NCBI GenBank assembly: GCA_011033025.1
Contig: WFMF01000004.1
Span: 248,001-312,000, forward strand
DNA: 64,000 nt
From: Beroe forskalii
Lineage: Eukaryota; Ctenophora; Nuda; Beroida; Beroidae
Direction: 5' to 3'
The notes below the pieces were generated by a model that saw only the letters and a list, made by a program, of their open reading frames with translations, had not been told where the DNA came from and made no database searches. The position numbers were made by a program, and so were the translations under genes. Positions 49,469 to 61,481 of the stretch are shown one piece after another; within the stretch, counting starts at the first letter, position 1, and each line of letters opens with the position of its first letter.

Positions 49469-51196
49469 ATGTTGGCCCTACTTGTCATCATGCTATCTGC
49501 CAGCTCCCTGGCTAAGGATTACCGCATGGAGTTCGAGGTGGCCTGCAATAAGTTCGGAGACCCCAAAGCCCTGAAGTCGGAGTCTCCACTGTCCCACAAG
49601 ATGCGTTACCTCTCCTTCACCAAATTCGCAGATATGGTCGACAAGATCAACCGAGACCAAAGCGCTACCTACCTCGCTACAAACAACTTCATGTCCATCT
49701 TGACGGAAGAGGAACGGAAAGCTTACTACGGACTGAACATTACCGGTCACGAAGTTCCGGATAGCGTCTTCGCCTCCCTGCAAGAAGAAGACGTGTCCGC
49801 CGTTGAGTTGGCCGTAGCTGACTCGCGAGACTACAGCAACAAGATCTCAGACATCAAGGACCAGGGAGGTTGTGGGTCCTGCTGGACGTACGCTGCTACA
49901 GCTGCCTTGGAAGGAGAGATCTACTTCAAGACTGGCACCACCAAAGTGAGTCTCTCCGAGCAGGAGTACATGGAGTGTTCCACAGACCGGGACGGGTGTC
50001 AGGGAGGATGGATGGAGGAGTGTTATCAATACTCCATTGCTAACGATAGGATAGCCCCCACTGACGCTTACCCATACACTGGCCGGGATTCGAGGAGTTG
50101 CCATGCCAGAGGCAAGGCAAATGCCATGACTAACACCAACACAAGGATTACCCAGAACATCGAATTCAGAGGTGACTCCAATCTGCTGGAGTACGCCAAC
50201 AAACACATCGTGTCAGTTGCCATACAGGTGGTCAACAGCTTCCACGGTTATAGTGGTGGTGTGTACAACGAGCAGAACTGTAAGAGCCATCCCAACCACG
50301 CCGTAGCAGTAGTGGGGTACGGTAAGCAGGGAAACAGCAAGTTCTGGAAGGTGCGAAACAGTTGGGGTGCCAGGTGGGGAGACAAAGGCTACATCCTTAT
50401 GTCTCGGGACATCAACGACCAGTGCCGCATCTCCTCCTACTCCCACATCCCCAAGGTGGAGTGCCGGGACAACTCCTGCACCGCCCCGGACGATGGTGAC
50501 GACTCTGATGATGGTGGGGATGACTCTGATGATGGAGATGATACTGACGATGGGGATGATGGAGGGGATGATGAGACCTGCACGGACTTCTATGAGGAGT
50601 GCTCTTGGTGGGCTGATTACGACTACTGCAACTACGCCGAGTACGAGGACTTCATGAGGGAATACTGCTCGGATGCCTGTGGTTATTGCGACGAGGATGA
50701 GGGAGATGATGATGGGGATGATGGAGATGTGGATTGCTATGACAACCACGAATACTGTCACTACTGGGCTGATTCAGGCTTCTGCACCTACCCTGAGTAC
50801 GAGGACTACATGACCGAGACATGCCCTATGTCCTGTGAAATCTGTAGTGGCGGCGATTGCAAGGACCATGACGCCTACTGTCCCACGTGGGCTGAGGCTG
50901 GGTACTGCACCTACCCCGAGTACGAGGACTACATGACGCAGCACTGCCCTCTGTCTTGTGAAGTCTGTGGAGATGATGAGGAAGAGGAGGAAGAGGAGGA
51001 GGAGGAAGAGCAGGAGTGGTGCAAGAAGACTGTGTATCTCACTACAAAGTGCAACAGAAAGGAAGCGGATGCCCGGGAGAAGTGCAATGACACCGTGGGT
51101 GATTGTGTCATCATGAAGGTCGGGAAGTGTTTCTACCTGGATTCCGGAGCGGCAAGTAGTGCTAACTACGTAGAAGTTATGGCAGCATGCCCATAA
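49469..51196 (+). CDS. Secreted papain-like (C1A) cysteine protease with three ShKT domains
   Basis: Single exon. The ATG at 49469 (AAACATG) gives 575 residues and a clean signal peptide (MLALLVIMLSASSLA); the in-frame ATG at 49430 would add 13 residues and lies before the likely transcription start. Numbered from 49430: an I29-like propeptide about 32-100; a mature C1A domain about 130-345 with oxyanion Q145, catalytic C151 in QGGCGSCW, H290 in NHAVAVVGYG and N310 in RNSWGARWG; an Asp-rich linker 354-382; three six-cysteine ShKT modules at 384-420, 436-472 and 477-513; a Glu run 516-527; and a terminal six-cysteine piece 531-587 that I do not recognise. All catalytic residues are present, so an active endopeptidase is expected. 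ShKT modules in cnidarian and nematode secreted enzymes are linked to protein binding or, as free peptides, potassium-channel block; here they most likely target the enzyme. It is acidic overall outside the catalytic domain, suggesting secretion into gut or mucus. Confidence 0.95.
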   Translation: MLALLVIMLSASSLAKDYRMEFEVACNKFGDPKALKSESPLSHKMRYLSFTKFADMVDKINRDQSATYLATNNFMSILTEEERKAYYGLNITGHEVPDSVFASLQEEDVSAVELAVADSRDYSNKISDIKDQGGCGSCWTYAATAALEGEIYFKTGTTKVSLSEQEYMECSTDRDGCQGGWMEECYQYSIANDRIAPTDAYPYTGRDSRSCHARGKANAMTNTNTRITQNIEFRGDSNLLEYANKHIVSVAIQVVNSFHGYSGGVYNEQNCKSHPNHAVAVVGYGKQGNSKFWKVRNSWGARWGDKGYILMSRDINDQCRISSYSHIPKVECRDNSCTAPDDGDDSDDGGDDSDDGDDTDDGDDGGDDETCTDFYEECSWWADYDYCNYAEYEDFMREYCSDACGYCDEDEGDDDGDDGDVDCYDNHEYCHYWADSGFCTYPEYEDYMTETCPMSCEICSGGDCKDHDAYCPTWAEAGYCTYPEYEDYMTQHCPLSCEVCGDDEEEEEEEEEEEQEWCKKTVYLTTKCNRKEADAREKCNDTVGDCVIMKVGKCFYLDSGAASSANYVEVMAACP

Positions 51197-52422
51197 GAAA
51201 AAGGAAAATAACTGTATTATATTTTTTCTGGTGTGGGCTAACTGGGACTCATGATTGAATTGGAATTTTTGTGAGATCCTGTAATATTTGGCAATATATA
51301 TTTGGCTTGTTTGAAGCGCATTTATTATAGATTGAACAAAATTGTATCTCTATAACTATATTGACCTTATTGAAATTACATAAAAGTTATTGTGTTTGAA
51401 TGAAACTGGTTTCAATTTTCATAATTTGTATGCCTTAAATCATACCAGTTGTTGGTGGGATCAGCAATTACAAGTAATTCTGTAATTCAATTGACTTCTC
51501 GAGGAGGAACTCATCAAATTCTACTAAACCCTGATGAAAACCCTGATGTTTCTCAATGATGTAAGAGAGGGTACTTTAAGTATCTAGGTGTTCAGTAATC
51601 ATTCATCCCGGAAATCTAAGGAAACATCATCATCAGCTGTGGCCCAGCGAATAGTAAACTGTAACAGTGACATCATAATCCTGTTTATCGCGGGAATACT
51701 GGTGACGTTGGAGTGACATTTCGCACAGGATCACTATTATAAGACCTGCAGGTTGCATATTATTAACACACAGACACACTCTAACTCCTAATCACCATTT
51801 TATAGCACTTTATATTTATCATAATGCTGTTAATTAAAGTACTTTCATTAATCATCAGGTGTGTTCATTATTTTACTAGATGTTACTGGAACCTGGCCCC
51901 TACTGTTATTTTGGTCCATGGTTATTATATTTAAGTCCTAATCATGTTACAAGACTAACGACTATCTGAGCTCCTTTCAGGTGCTCATATCGGACTTTTT
52001 GCTGTAATTGGTAAATCTAGTCAACAACGATGGTTTTCAATTTCAGTGAATGTTTGCATGGACCTGAGCAGGAGTAATATACAAAACATTTTATCGTAAT
52101 ATGTTACTAAATTTGGCATGGTAACGGCCTACAGGATGAATCTCACTAGGACATTCCGACATTATAGGTGCGATAATTTGTTATGAATTATTAATAAAAG
52201 TATTAAATTAGTAAATTAATGGTACATATCATTCCTGTGCCCAGTCGTGCCATGTTCTTCCGTATTTGAGTATCGTCACTACCCATCTCAGTAATGTCGG
52301 TACCTATCCCACCTAGCTTTTACTCTTTCCCTGTCCTTCTACCCGGATTTTCCTCTTTTTCTGCTATTTCTTTTCTTGTTGTTTCTTGATATAAATTAGT
52401 AAATTCCAGGTTGGAGACATGA
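51197..52422. other. 3' flank and gene-free stretch
   Basis: No canonical AATAAA lies near the protease stop. A CRE-type repeat is at 51668-51725. Nothing else is supported. Confidence 0.45.
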
Positions 52423-52584
52423 TGTATAAAGTAACCTTCCAAAGTTGGGTTGCACGGGTTACACTGTAACCGAGGGGATTTTTATCAAAAGTGAGGGGAT
52501 TTTGACAAACTTACTTGTGCGTGAACCAGAGCCCAAAATGAAGGCCTCAATTCCATCAATTTAAGAGATATGAGAGCATTTTCC

Positions 52585-52995
52585 TATCAATTTCGATGAA
52601 GTGGGAGTGTTTTCTCACTTTGGCCCTCACTTTATCATTTGAATGAGGGCCTTTTCCTATCAACTTGTAACAAGTAAGTGTTTTCTCACGTGGGCCCTCA
52701 CTTTTATGATTTGAATGAGAGCCTTTCAGTATCAACTTGTAAAGCGGGAGTGTTTACTGTTTCCTCACTTGAGCCCTCACTTTTATCATTTGAATGAGAG
52801 CCATTTAGTATCAACTTGTAAAGAGTGAGTGTTTTTCACTTGAGCCCTCACTTTTATCATTTGCACGAGGGCCTTTTCCAATCAATTTGGAAGAAGTGAG
52901 GGTGTTCTGAGTTCTCTCACTCTGCAATCTTTTGAATAAGAGCCTTTCCCCATCGAATTGGAAGAAGTGAGAGTGTTCTGTCACTTTCATCATTC
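52585..52995. repeat. Tandem array, ~80-90-bp unit
   Basis: Five to six copies carrying GCCCTCACTTTTATCATTTG, GAGAGCC and GTGAGAGTGTTTTCTCAC. Confidence 0.85.
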
Positions 52996-52999
52996 AAAA

Positions 53000-53790
53000 T
53001 TCAGCTTCGGATGTGAAACCTTGTAAATTTTCACCTGCAGACACACCCAGGAATGAGAAACTTTAGAAAAATTCGCCTGCAGTGGGCTGTTGTAAACAAA
53101 TTATTCATTACCAAATTGATGTTAGAGGCAGATTCATGTGCAAAAAACCTTGAAAATTTTCGCCTGCGGCGGGCTGTTGTGATCAAATCACTTTACTGAA
53201 TTGATCCCATACGAAGTCTCAGAGGCAAAACCTTGAAAATTTTGACCTTCAGTCTTAGACACACCCAGAAATGTGAAACTTTAAAAGAACTTCGCCTGCA
53301 GTGGGCTGTTGTAATCAAATTATTCATTACAAAATTGATATTATAGGCAGATTCATGTGCAAAAAACCTTGAAAATTTTCGCCTGCGGCGGGCTGTTGTG
53401 ATCAAATCATTTTACTGAATTGATCCCATACGAAGTCTCAGAGGCAAAACCTTGAAAATTTTGACCTTCAGTCTTAGACACACCCAGAAATGTGAAACTT
53501 TAAAAGAATTCGCCAGCAGTGGGCTGTTGTAATCAAATTATTCATTACAAAATTGATATTAGAGGCAGATTCATGTGCAAAAAACCTTGAAAATTTTCGC
53601 CTGCGGCGGGCTGTTGTGATCAAATCATTTTACTGAATTGATCCCATACGAAGTCTCAGAGGTTAAACCGTGAAAATTTTCGCCTGCGGCGAGCTGTTGT
53701 GAACAGTGAATTGTGAACAAATTATGTTACTTAATTGATCTTACACACAGTCTCAGATGTAAAACCTTCAAAAATTTCGCCTGCGGCGCC
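53000..53790. repeat. Tandem array, ~219-bp higher-order unit
   Basis: AAAACCTTGAAAATTTTCGC recurs at 219- and 218-base spacing (53142, 53361, 53579). Sub-units alternate CGCCTGCGGCGGGCTGTTGT and CGCCTGCAGTGGGCTGTTGT. Confidence 0.9.
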
Positions 53791-53998
53791 TAGAAAGGGA
53801 CAGTAGGGATTCTGAATCAAAAATTGCCTTGCACTTGTTAATTGTTAGTGCTTTTGTAAGAAAAGCAAGCTGGCCCTATTATCTTTGAAACTTAGGGGAG
53901 CCTTAGAAAACATGAAAAATTTTGATTGAAAGTGAGGGGATTTGGAATGGTGTAACCGAGGGGATTTTTTCTTTTGGAAGGTAAGTGTATAAAGTAAC

Positions 53999-55694
53999 TG
54001 AGAAATTTAAAAGTCTATACTATAGACATTTTGATTAAAGACCGTGAGACATAGGTGCCATTCATATAAACCTTGAATGTTCTCCAATTGAAGAATTGAT
54101 GTGCCCAGAATGTTCTCCTAGTGTGCCCAAAATATTCTCCCAATATGCCCAGAATGTGCCACAAATGTGCCCAGAAATTTCTCGAGCCCACCTACCTGGT
54201 CTGTAAGCTACACGTGATGTCACTATGTATTCGTTAGACTCATGATCAAATTATTCAATTCTTCCCAGTCTAGAAAACGGGACAGTTCATCGAAATACGA
54301 CGAAAAAGGTCTATTACAAGGTCTCTCACGATCCTTTACAGATTCTTCCTACTTCATTCGACAAAATTACCGCACTTTTTAGGGGTTTTTGTTGAAACTG
54401 CGGATTGGAGCATTTTCTAGAATGCATCGATCCTCTTTTTATATTGTTGAGTTGTAACGGCAGCTGTAGTCGTAGTTTTGAATAGTGAGATGATCGGTCG
54501 TTCACCAATTTGCACAGTTGCGGGGTTTTTCTTGCGGCTTGTCCATGACATGGCACCTTCTCCCAGACCTTTTTCGGGTGAAATAATCTGAATTCTTACC
54601 TTATTTTATCTTATTTTTACCTTATTGTTACCTTATTTTGTAATGAGTTCGTGACACCACTGCAATGAGTGAGCTGCCAAGCTCGCCACAACCCCTTTAA
54701 TATCACTAATAACTAATTACTATATTGCTACATTTGCGCCCATTTTCGCATCGTTGTTAAGTTGTAAAAAGGCTCTGATGATCCATATTTGTTTCTGAGA
54801 ATGTTGTAGATGGTTCAAATGTAGCGAAACAGACTTTTCATTTCACAACACTTATTGAAAACTTGATCTTGTAATATTTAATTTTTGTTTATTTTTAAAG
54901 TTAGTAGACTAAGTTGCTAGATATATCTTCTTCTGGCAGACCACAAAAATGACCACAAAAACAGACCTCGTGACTTTTACTCGACAACGACGTGCAAGAT
55001 CTCCACAAAATCACAAACAAGCTGCCATGGGGAAAATAAGAGTTTTGTAAACATGAAATTCCGAGGTGCCTGCGGTAACTGTAATAGAAGTTAGTAGACT
55101 GACCTGTCATGGCTTAGATTGGACAGTTTTTTACAACACCGACATTTTTCGTGCGCGTATCTGTCTGTTATGTGAGTATTCGCTGCAATGAAAAAGTCCG
55201 CCCTTCTGATGCAACAAATATTTACTAATACAGTAATCATTTAAAATTCCGGGCCACCACTCTCATTAACTTTGCATGAAATTCCTGCCACCTCTTTAGA
55301 ATTTGAGTGTTGCTTCTCGCTTTGTTATCTTTGATGTGTTGCTCCTTAGCGCTACATTGAGCATTTCACTATATCAGACTGGTTGCTCAGTTCACAGATA
55401 CATATCACATGTTGATCAATTGCTCGTGAGTGCTTGTTTGCATTTTTTTTAATCGACAGACGTTAGCACAACAACAGAGTTTGTGGAATGCTAATTCTCA
55501 GATCGCACATATTTTCTTTATTTGATACTTTGTTGCTAACGGGTCGTAGGTGTTCAGTATTGTTGCATATATATTGAGTCTTTAAATACTGATTTCAATC
55601 GACATGGAGCTTTCTGTTGTGTTTTAAATTTGGGTGGATACCTGACTTTTCTTATCATTCTTTCGGCACGCTACGAAGGTTTCTGAACCATGTT
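53999..55694. other. Gene-free stretch
   Basis: No supportable exon. There is a short tandem of TGTGCCCAGAATGTTCTCC at about 54100-54175 and a TTACCTTATTTT repeat at 54597-54640. Confidence 0.45.
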
Positions 55695-55711
55695 GTTACT
55701 GGGGGGGGGGG

Positions 55712-55840
55712 TAAGGCAAACTTTGGCAAACTTTGGCAAACGCTTCCACTTTTTTTGGGGTTTGCCAAAAAAAGTGTTTGCCAAAGTTTGCCATAGTTTG
55801 CCAAAGTTTGCCAAAATTTGCCAAAGTTTGCCAAAAATAC
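55712..55840. repeat. TTTGGCAAAC palindromic array, left copy
   Basis: Decamers GGCAAACTTT run inward, then flip to TTTGCCAAAG after a short spacer, so the array folds on itself. The copy at 58614-58717 is in the same orientation. Confidence 0.9.
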
Positions 55841-56179
55841 CCCGAAAATTTTGTCATTTCTGGTTTCTTGTCCACTATGCATGCAGGACATGTGCATAAT
55901 GGTTTTTGAGGAGCTGAATCGATTTCCAATGCTTAATTTTCATTCATACCTTCCCTTCGAGGCTTTACTGGTATCCACGCCTGGACCTTCCCTCTGCAAG
56001 CACCCCATTGTTTACAAAAAGGTATCCTTATTAATGACCAGGGTTAGCGAATTTCGAGAATCTTTTGGTTCAAGAAAAGAGATCTTTATAATTCCCAGGC
56101 ATCGATATTGGATCCATGTATCTACTATATACTACCAGTTCATCAGACAACGTTTCTTTGGCAGAATGGTACCACAGGA

Positions 56180-57480
56180 TTATGACCAAAATTAGCCTTC
56201 ATTAGCATCCATGGAGGCTGAGTGGAGGCTTATTTCAAAAATAAGCCTCCATGGATACTAATGGTTGCAATAAGCTAATTCTTGAAAAAAAAGCCTCCAC
56301 TGTGGTGGCTAATTAGCCTCCATTAGCCTCCTCTCAGCCTCAATGGACGCTTATATTTCTGTTTCGCCTCCACTAGGCTCCAAGAAGCCTCCATTAGGCT
56401 CCACTCAGTTTCCACTAGGCTCCACTTAGCCTACATTAGGCTCCACCCAGCCTCCACTAAGCTCCATTCAGCCTCCACTAGGCGCCACTCAATCTCCAAT
56501 AGGCTCCATACACCCTCCACTAGGCTCCACTCAGCCTCCACTAGGCTCCACCCAGCCTTCAGTAAGCTCCACTCAGCCTCCACTAGGCTCCACGGCAGCC
56601 TCCATTACGCTCCACTCAGCCTCCACTAGGCTCCACTCAGCCTCCACTTAGCCTCCATTAGGCTCCACTCAGCCTCCACTAGCGTCCACCCAGCCTCCAC
56701 TAGGCTCCACACAGCCTCCACTAGCGTCCACCCAGCCTCCACTAGGCTCCACACAGCCTCCACCCAGCCTCCACTAGGCTCCACACAGCCTCCACTCAGC
56801 CTCCACTAGGCTCCATAAACTTTCCACTAGGCATCACTCAGCCCCCACTAGGCTCCACTCAGCCTCCATAAGGCTCCACTTAGTCTCCACTAGGCTCCAC
56901 TTAGCCTCCACCCAGCCTCCACTAGGCTCCTTACACCCTCCACTAGGCATCACTTAACTTCCACTAGGTCCACCCAGCCTCCACTAGGCTTCACTCAGCC
57001 TCCACTAGACTCCACAGTCCACACAGCCTCCACTAGGCTCCACTAGGCCCCGACCAGCCTTCACTAGGCTCTGCTCAGCCTCCACTAGACTCCACACAGC
57101 CTCCACTAGCCCAAATCAGCCTCCACTGGGCTCCGCAAAGCCGCCACTAGGCTCCAGTCAGCCTCCACTAGGCTCCAATCAGCCGCCACTAGGCTCCATT
57201 CAGCTGCCACTAGGCTCCATTCAGCCTCCACTAGGCTCCACCCAGCCTCTACTACTACTAGGCTCCACACAGCCTCCACTGACCACTAGGCTCCACTCAG
57301 CCTCCATTGGACTGCACACAGCCTTCATTAGGCTCCACTCGGCCTCCACTAGGCACCACTCAGCCTCGACTAAACACCACTCAGCCTCGACTAGTCTCAA
57401 CTCAGCCTCCACTAGGCTCCATTCAGCCTCTACTAGGCACCAATAGCCTCCACTAGGCGCCTCTCAGCCTTCAATAGTCA
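56180..57480. repeat. Minisatellite, CCTCCACTAGGCTCCACTCAG
   Basis: About 1.3 kb of ~21-bp units, very variable, roughly 60 copies. Since 21 is divisible by three, minus-strand frames of the VEAEWCLVEAEW type stay open; they are artefacts. Confidence 0.97.
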
Positions 57481-57486
57481 ATTAGA

Positions 57487-58310
57487 ATTCTCAACACCGC
57501 TGAGTGGACCAAGTACGCCACTTCATCTGGTCAGGAAATCCTCCCGGCACCAAGTGTTAAAGATCTTGGCATTATGCTCACCCCTGACTTGAAATGGTCG
57601 ACTCAGGTCAAAACTGCTTTGGAAAGTGCAAACAAAATGGCCAACTGGTTGCTTAGCGTCTTCTCAGACAGATGTCAAAGCACTATGCTCGCCCTCTTCA
57701 AGAGCATTGTTCGAAGCAGACTGGAATACTCCTGTCCAGTATAGAACCCCACGTTAATGAGTGATATCAAAAGGCTAGAATCACCACAAAGAGCCTTCGC
57801 CCGTTACAACTCCAGCTGCAAAGGTCTCAGTTATTGGGAGCGTCTAAAGTTCCTGACGACATCGAGAAGTTGAGAGATACATCATCATCCAGGTATGGAA
57901 AATACTTGGTTTCGCTCCCAATGACCTGCAACTAAAGTCCTACGAACACATCCGGCTAGGAACTCGATGCTGTGTCCCACCTCTACCAAAGAAAGCTCCA
58001 TCATATGCCAATTCGCTGTATGATAAGTCCCTCGTAGTAACTGGCCCTGTGCTCCGTCCATAGAGTCCTTTAAATCAAGATTGACATCCCAAATCATGAA
58101 CAAGTATCCAGATCAACCACCAGTACCCGGGTATACCTCACCTAATTCTAACTTGCTACTGGACTGGAGCACAGGTGGTCTACAACAGATGTTCTAGCTC
58201 GGATTTCCAGCAAGAACCTACAAGAGGTACAAGATGTACTAGGTATGTCGGGTTATGTTGCAGGAATCCATGGAAACTGGTCAGTGGTCACGGTGGAGCC
58301 TTACCATTGA
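57487..58310 (+). pseudogene. Decayed LINE reverse-transcriptase C-terminus
   Basis: Conceptual translation gives VKDLGIMLTPDLKWSTQVK, then LFKSIVRSRLEYSCPV followed by a stop, then LSYWERLKF and, after frameshifts, NSLYDKSLVVTGP. These are the ordered C-terminal motifs of CR1/jockey-type LINE polymerases. It is broken by several stops and frameshifts and has no upstream catalytic part, so it is inactive. Confidence 0.85.
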
Positions 58311-58613
58311 TTTTAGGCTGCTTGAACAGACTTTTGTAGCGTGGATGTTTTGGTTTTAGGGCTTCACACAACTGTTTGATGGACGTTGATCGGACTACCT
58401 AGTACTTAAATGCAAAAAACATAAAGTAAGATATAATGAAATATCGTATTTGTTACTGTAGCCTCCTACTCTATTTAATGTGGATGTGGTGTCCGCTACA
58501 GCTTCTGGGTAACGTCAAAATGTGAAACAGACCTTGGGAATCGATTCAGCATCCTTGAAAAGCATATTATGGGTACCTAAAGTGTTGCCAAAGTGCTCAA
58601 AAAGGTGTTTTAT

Positions 58614-58717
58614 TTTTGGCAAACTTTGGCAAACTTTGGCAAATGCTTCCACTTTTTTTGGAGTTTGCCAAATAAAGTGTTTGCCAAAGTTTGCCATAGT
58701 TTGCCAAAGTTTGCCTT
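58614..58717. repeat. TTTGGCAAAC palindromic array, right copy
   Basis: Same structure as 55712-55840, with a core GCTTCCACTTTTTTTGGAGT and inverted decamers on both sides. Confidence 0.9.
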
Positions 58718-58729
58718 ACCTCCCCCCCT

Positions 58730-61317
58730 GTTACTCTTCGGCACTTACTGTCGCATTTTATTCTTTTATTTCTTTCTTGTTTAATCTTTGTGTTGTTCGT
58801 GAGGGCCGCCTCAAATTATAACCGATTATACGTGACTAAAATACAGTAAAATACGCTGTAACTGACTGAAACTTACGGCATACTAAACAAGTATTTAACT
58901 TCAGCGATTGAAATTCCATCATTGTAATGGCTATCCTAGGAGAAAGAAAGCAGTCAAACTGCGGATTGTCCCGCGGTGTCTTGATTCTCGTCTGCTGAAC
59001 GGTTATAAACGGCATTTAAACGGCTTCCAGCAAGCCACCCGGTCATTACGTCTAGTATACTTTGGTGGCACGTCTGACTGCTGACTGCCCTAATAACTTG
59101 GTAACTTTACTACTTTTTAGCTCTTATTTCCTCTAAATCTAATCTTGGAATGTAGTACTATGATCGTCGAATCCCGATCATGCGTCGAACAGATTATGAA
59201 AAAGAATACAAATCCAAAGCGAGGTGATTTTCTTGTTAATTATAATTATGCTGATTAGTAAGGATTTATCACTAATTATGACTGATAATGAATAGGAGTT
59301 ATCAAAGCTGTTTGCCGTCAATAAGTATTTAGCATTGTACGAAACATCTGAGATTTGCTATCTCTGACGTCATGGTGATGACAGCATCTGATCTCTGTAC
59401 TCCTTTAAACCAGGGTATTTTGTCTGCCTGTGTTTCGTTTTCTGTCGCCTGAGTCTATACAGCTTCAATGTAATATTTGAACATAGAATAAATAGTTCCG
59501 GATTCCACTTTGGCTAGGCGCTCGACTTATATGCAGGTCTGATGCCCGTCTAGTGCCAGGGAGTCCTTCTTTTTGAGTGGAGAGTCCTTCTTAAGTCCAA
59601 AGTTAGAGACCAAAAAGGTAAGTTGGTGCCATTTTGCCATGCATAAGAATCAACGCAACGCGTAATATTGTGTGCACGAGGAGTTAGCAAGGCGCTATAT
59701 TGGGATACTGACACTCTACGCATACCCACACTAACTTCCAATGGAACTTCTTGCTTCCTCCGACCCCCATGAGTGCTATTATTAGGTAACTACTCGCACA
59801 TTATATCACTCCCTGTAATTCACACATTCACACACATTCACACGCATTGTTACGATTATATAACCATTACAAGTGCTGAAAGGTAGGAACCTTGTTATCT
59901 TTAAACTTCATCATAAGTGACAGTCATTGTGACGTCATCAACACACCACTTTAATCCTTGATGGTGACGTTATTATCGAGTGCTATGTGATTGGGCTCGA
60001 CCAATGTAGTGATATTCGTCCGCTTTGTGTGTCCGATGAGGTGGTTACCGATAATACACAATATGGTTTCTATCTTCAACTACAATTGTTAATTGTTGCT
60101 TCAATATCGATGGTAGTTTCATATTTTGAGCTTTGTTTAATTATTAGAAATTGTAAGTATTATTAACAATATTGTTTGCTGCTTTCGTTACATAAGTAGG
60201 TGAGTCCTAACTCTTATTCCAATAATTGTTTGCTGCTTTCGTTGTAAGTAGGTATGTAAGTCCAATGTGAGTCCAATGTGAGTCCAATGTGAGTATGTAA
60301 GTCCCATCCTACCAACGTGCTAACGTGTACGGCACTCGTCACATTATGTTTCTTTAGCTCTAAGGAATGCGAGGCTGACAGTTCACGGATTTAGAATTAT
60401 TCTGGTGAAGCGGACATTTCCCGTGTTACTCGCTTAATTAGTACTCGTATAATGTTATGTTTAGAGGTGTGTCGTGTGCAGCAAGGGTCTGAAAGGGATG
60501 GCGGGAAGTGAGGGATGGCGGGAAGTGAGGGGATGGCGGGACGTGAGGGGATGGCTCCTGTCCTCACCCTGTTTCTCACTGCATAGACACAGGGTGGGGG
60601 CCCTCAATTGCACAGTTACTGAACACTGAGGAATTGCAGTCAGGCGAATCATGCTAGTTTTCATCAGGAAATTAACGCGATAACTTAGTTAAATTATGAA
60701 ACTATTGCTTTTGGCCTGATTAATGATTTTGCAAATTTCTTCAATTTTTTACATGATGCCCGTCCGGTTACTATTCTGGTTCGTGTAAACTCCTCCAAAA
60801 GAAACTGATGACATACTTTTGGATCACGTACGGCATTCATTGTTTCATTAATACCTATTTTCTTTGATCAGGGAGATAAGAGATTCAGTCACTCGCCAAA
60901 GCTTGATAAAACGAGTTTAATTTCTGTCGGTCTTGATAGGTAGCTAAAGGAAATGTGAGGTTTCACGGAGTGTTCCATTTCCCTAGCGATAGAACAATGA
61001 AATGATAGGTTAGCATGGTAACCGACAACGTCAGATCAGCGAAAATTAGGGCGTTCTTTTGTATAATTTCCGTAGAATTTCATTGTTTCCTTTAACTCTT
61101 TAAGTGTTTGAAAGCTTAAACAACACCCCTCTGTGTGAAGCCTTGTTCAGCCGTTCAGTCTTTGTACTTTTTATCGAGCCATTGTCGAGATATAATTACA
61201 TTATTATGCTCATTAATTATGCCTTTTGATGATAATGAGATATTATATTGATAACTTAATATAAACAACAAACAGAAGAAAGTTGTATAATTATGATTGA
61301 TGATCGTCTCATCTATA
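58730..61317. other. Gene-free stretch with short tandem repeats
   Basis: No supportable exon. There is a GTCCAATGTGA 13-bp tandem at about 60257-60300, an ATTGTTTGCTGCTTTCGTT duplication at about 60168 and 60224, a GGGATGGCGGGAAGTGAG 18-bp tandem at about 60495-60555, and a CRE-type repeat at 59930-59990. Confidence 0.5.
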
Positions 61318-61481
61318 ACGGTGGCGTGTCGAACTCATACGTGCGCGGCTTTCTCCATGCACGGCCTAATCGTGCGCGGCTCACTAGCTGTTAATGACAG
61401 GCAGTGAGTCGCGCATTACACAGCACATGAAAAAGCCGCGCATGGAAGAGCCGCGCACCTTGGAGTTCGATACGCCACTGT
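61318..61481. mobile_element. MITE with TA duplication (164 bp)
   Basis: Inverted ends AC(G/A)GTGGCGT(G/A)TCGAACTC are followed inward by (G)TGCGCGGCT. TA stands at both borders (61316-61317 and 61482-61483), fitting a Tc1/mariner-type insertion. No transposase. Confidence 0.8.

Larger units (their letters stand above)
52436..53985. mobile_element. Repeat-filled element bounded by a 13-bp direct repeat
   Basis: TGTATAAAGTAAC stands at both sides (52423-52435 and 53986-53998) and the inner edges are inverted (ACCTTCCAAA and TTTGGAAGGT). Both ends also hold TAACCGAGGGGATTTTT in direct orientation. The inside consists of two tandem arrays, described separately. No coding capacity. The class is unassigned. 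Confidence 0.65.
55701..58729. mobile_element. ~3-kb composite element with TTTGGCAAAC termini
   Basis: The ends are inverted: G-run + TAAGGCAAACTTTGGCAAAC on the left and GTTTGCCAAAGTTTGCCTTA + C-run on the right. GTTACT flanks both sides (55695-55700 and 58730-58735), a likely 6-bp target duplication. Each end also contains its own palindromic array of TTTGGCAAAC around GCTTCCACTTTTTTTGG. It carries a minisatellite and a decayed LINE piece and no intact gene. Confidence 0.65.

Noticed and set aside
55818..56195. 125-codon plus-strand frame
   Set aside because: Starts inside the TTTGGCAAAC array and lies within the composite element; no domain or coding signal.
57221..57412. Minus-strand frame of VEAEWCLVEAEW repeats
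   Set aside because: It is only the 21-bp minisatellite read in an open frame; there is no start context, splice or non-repeat sequence.
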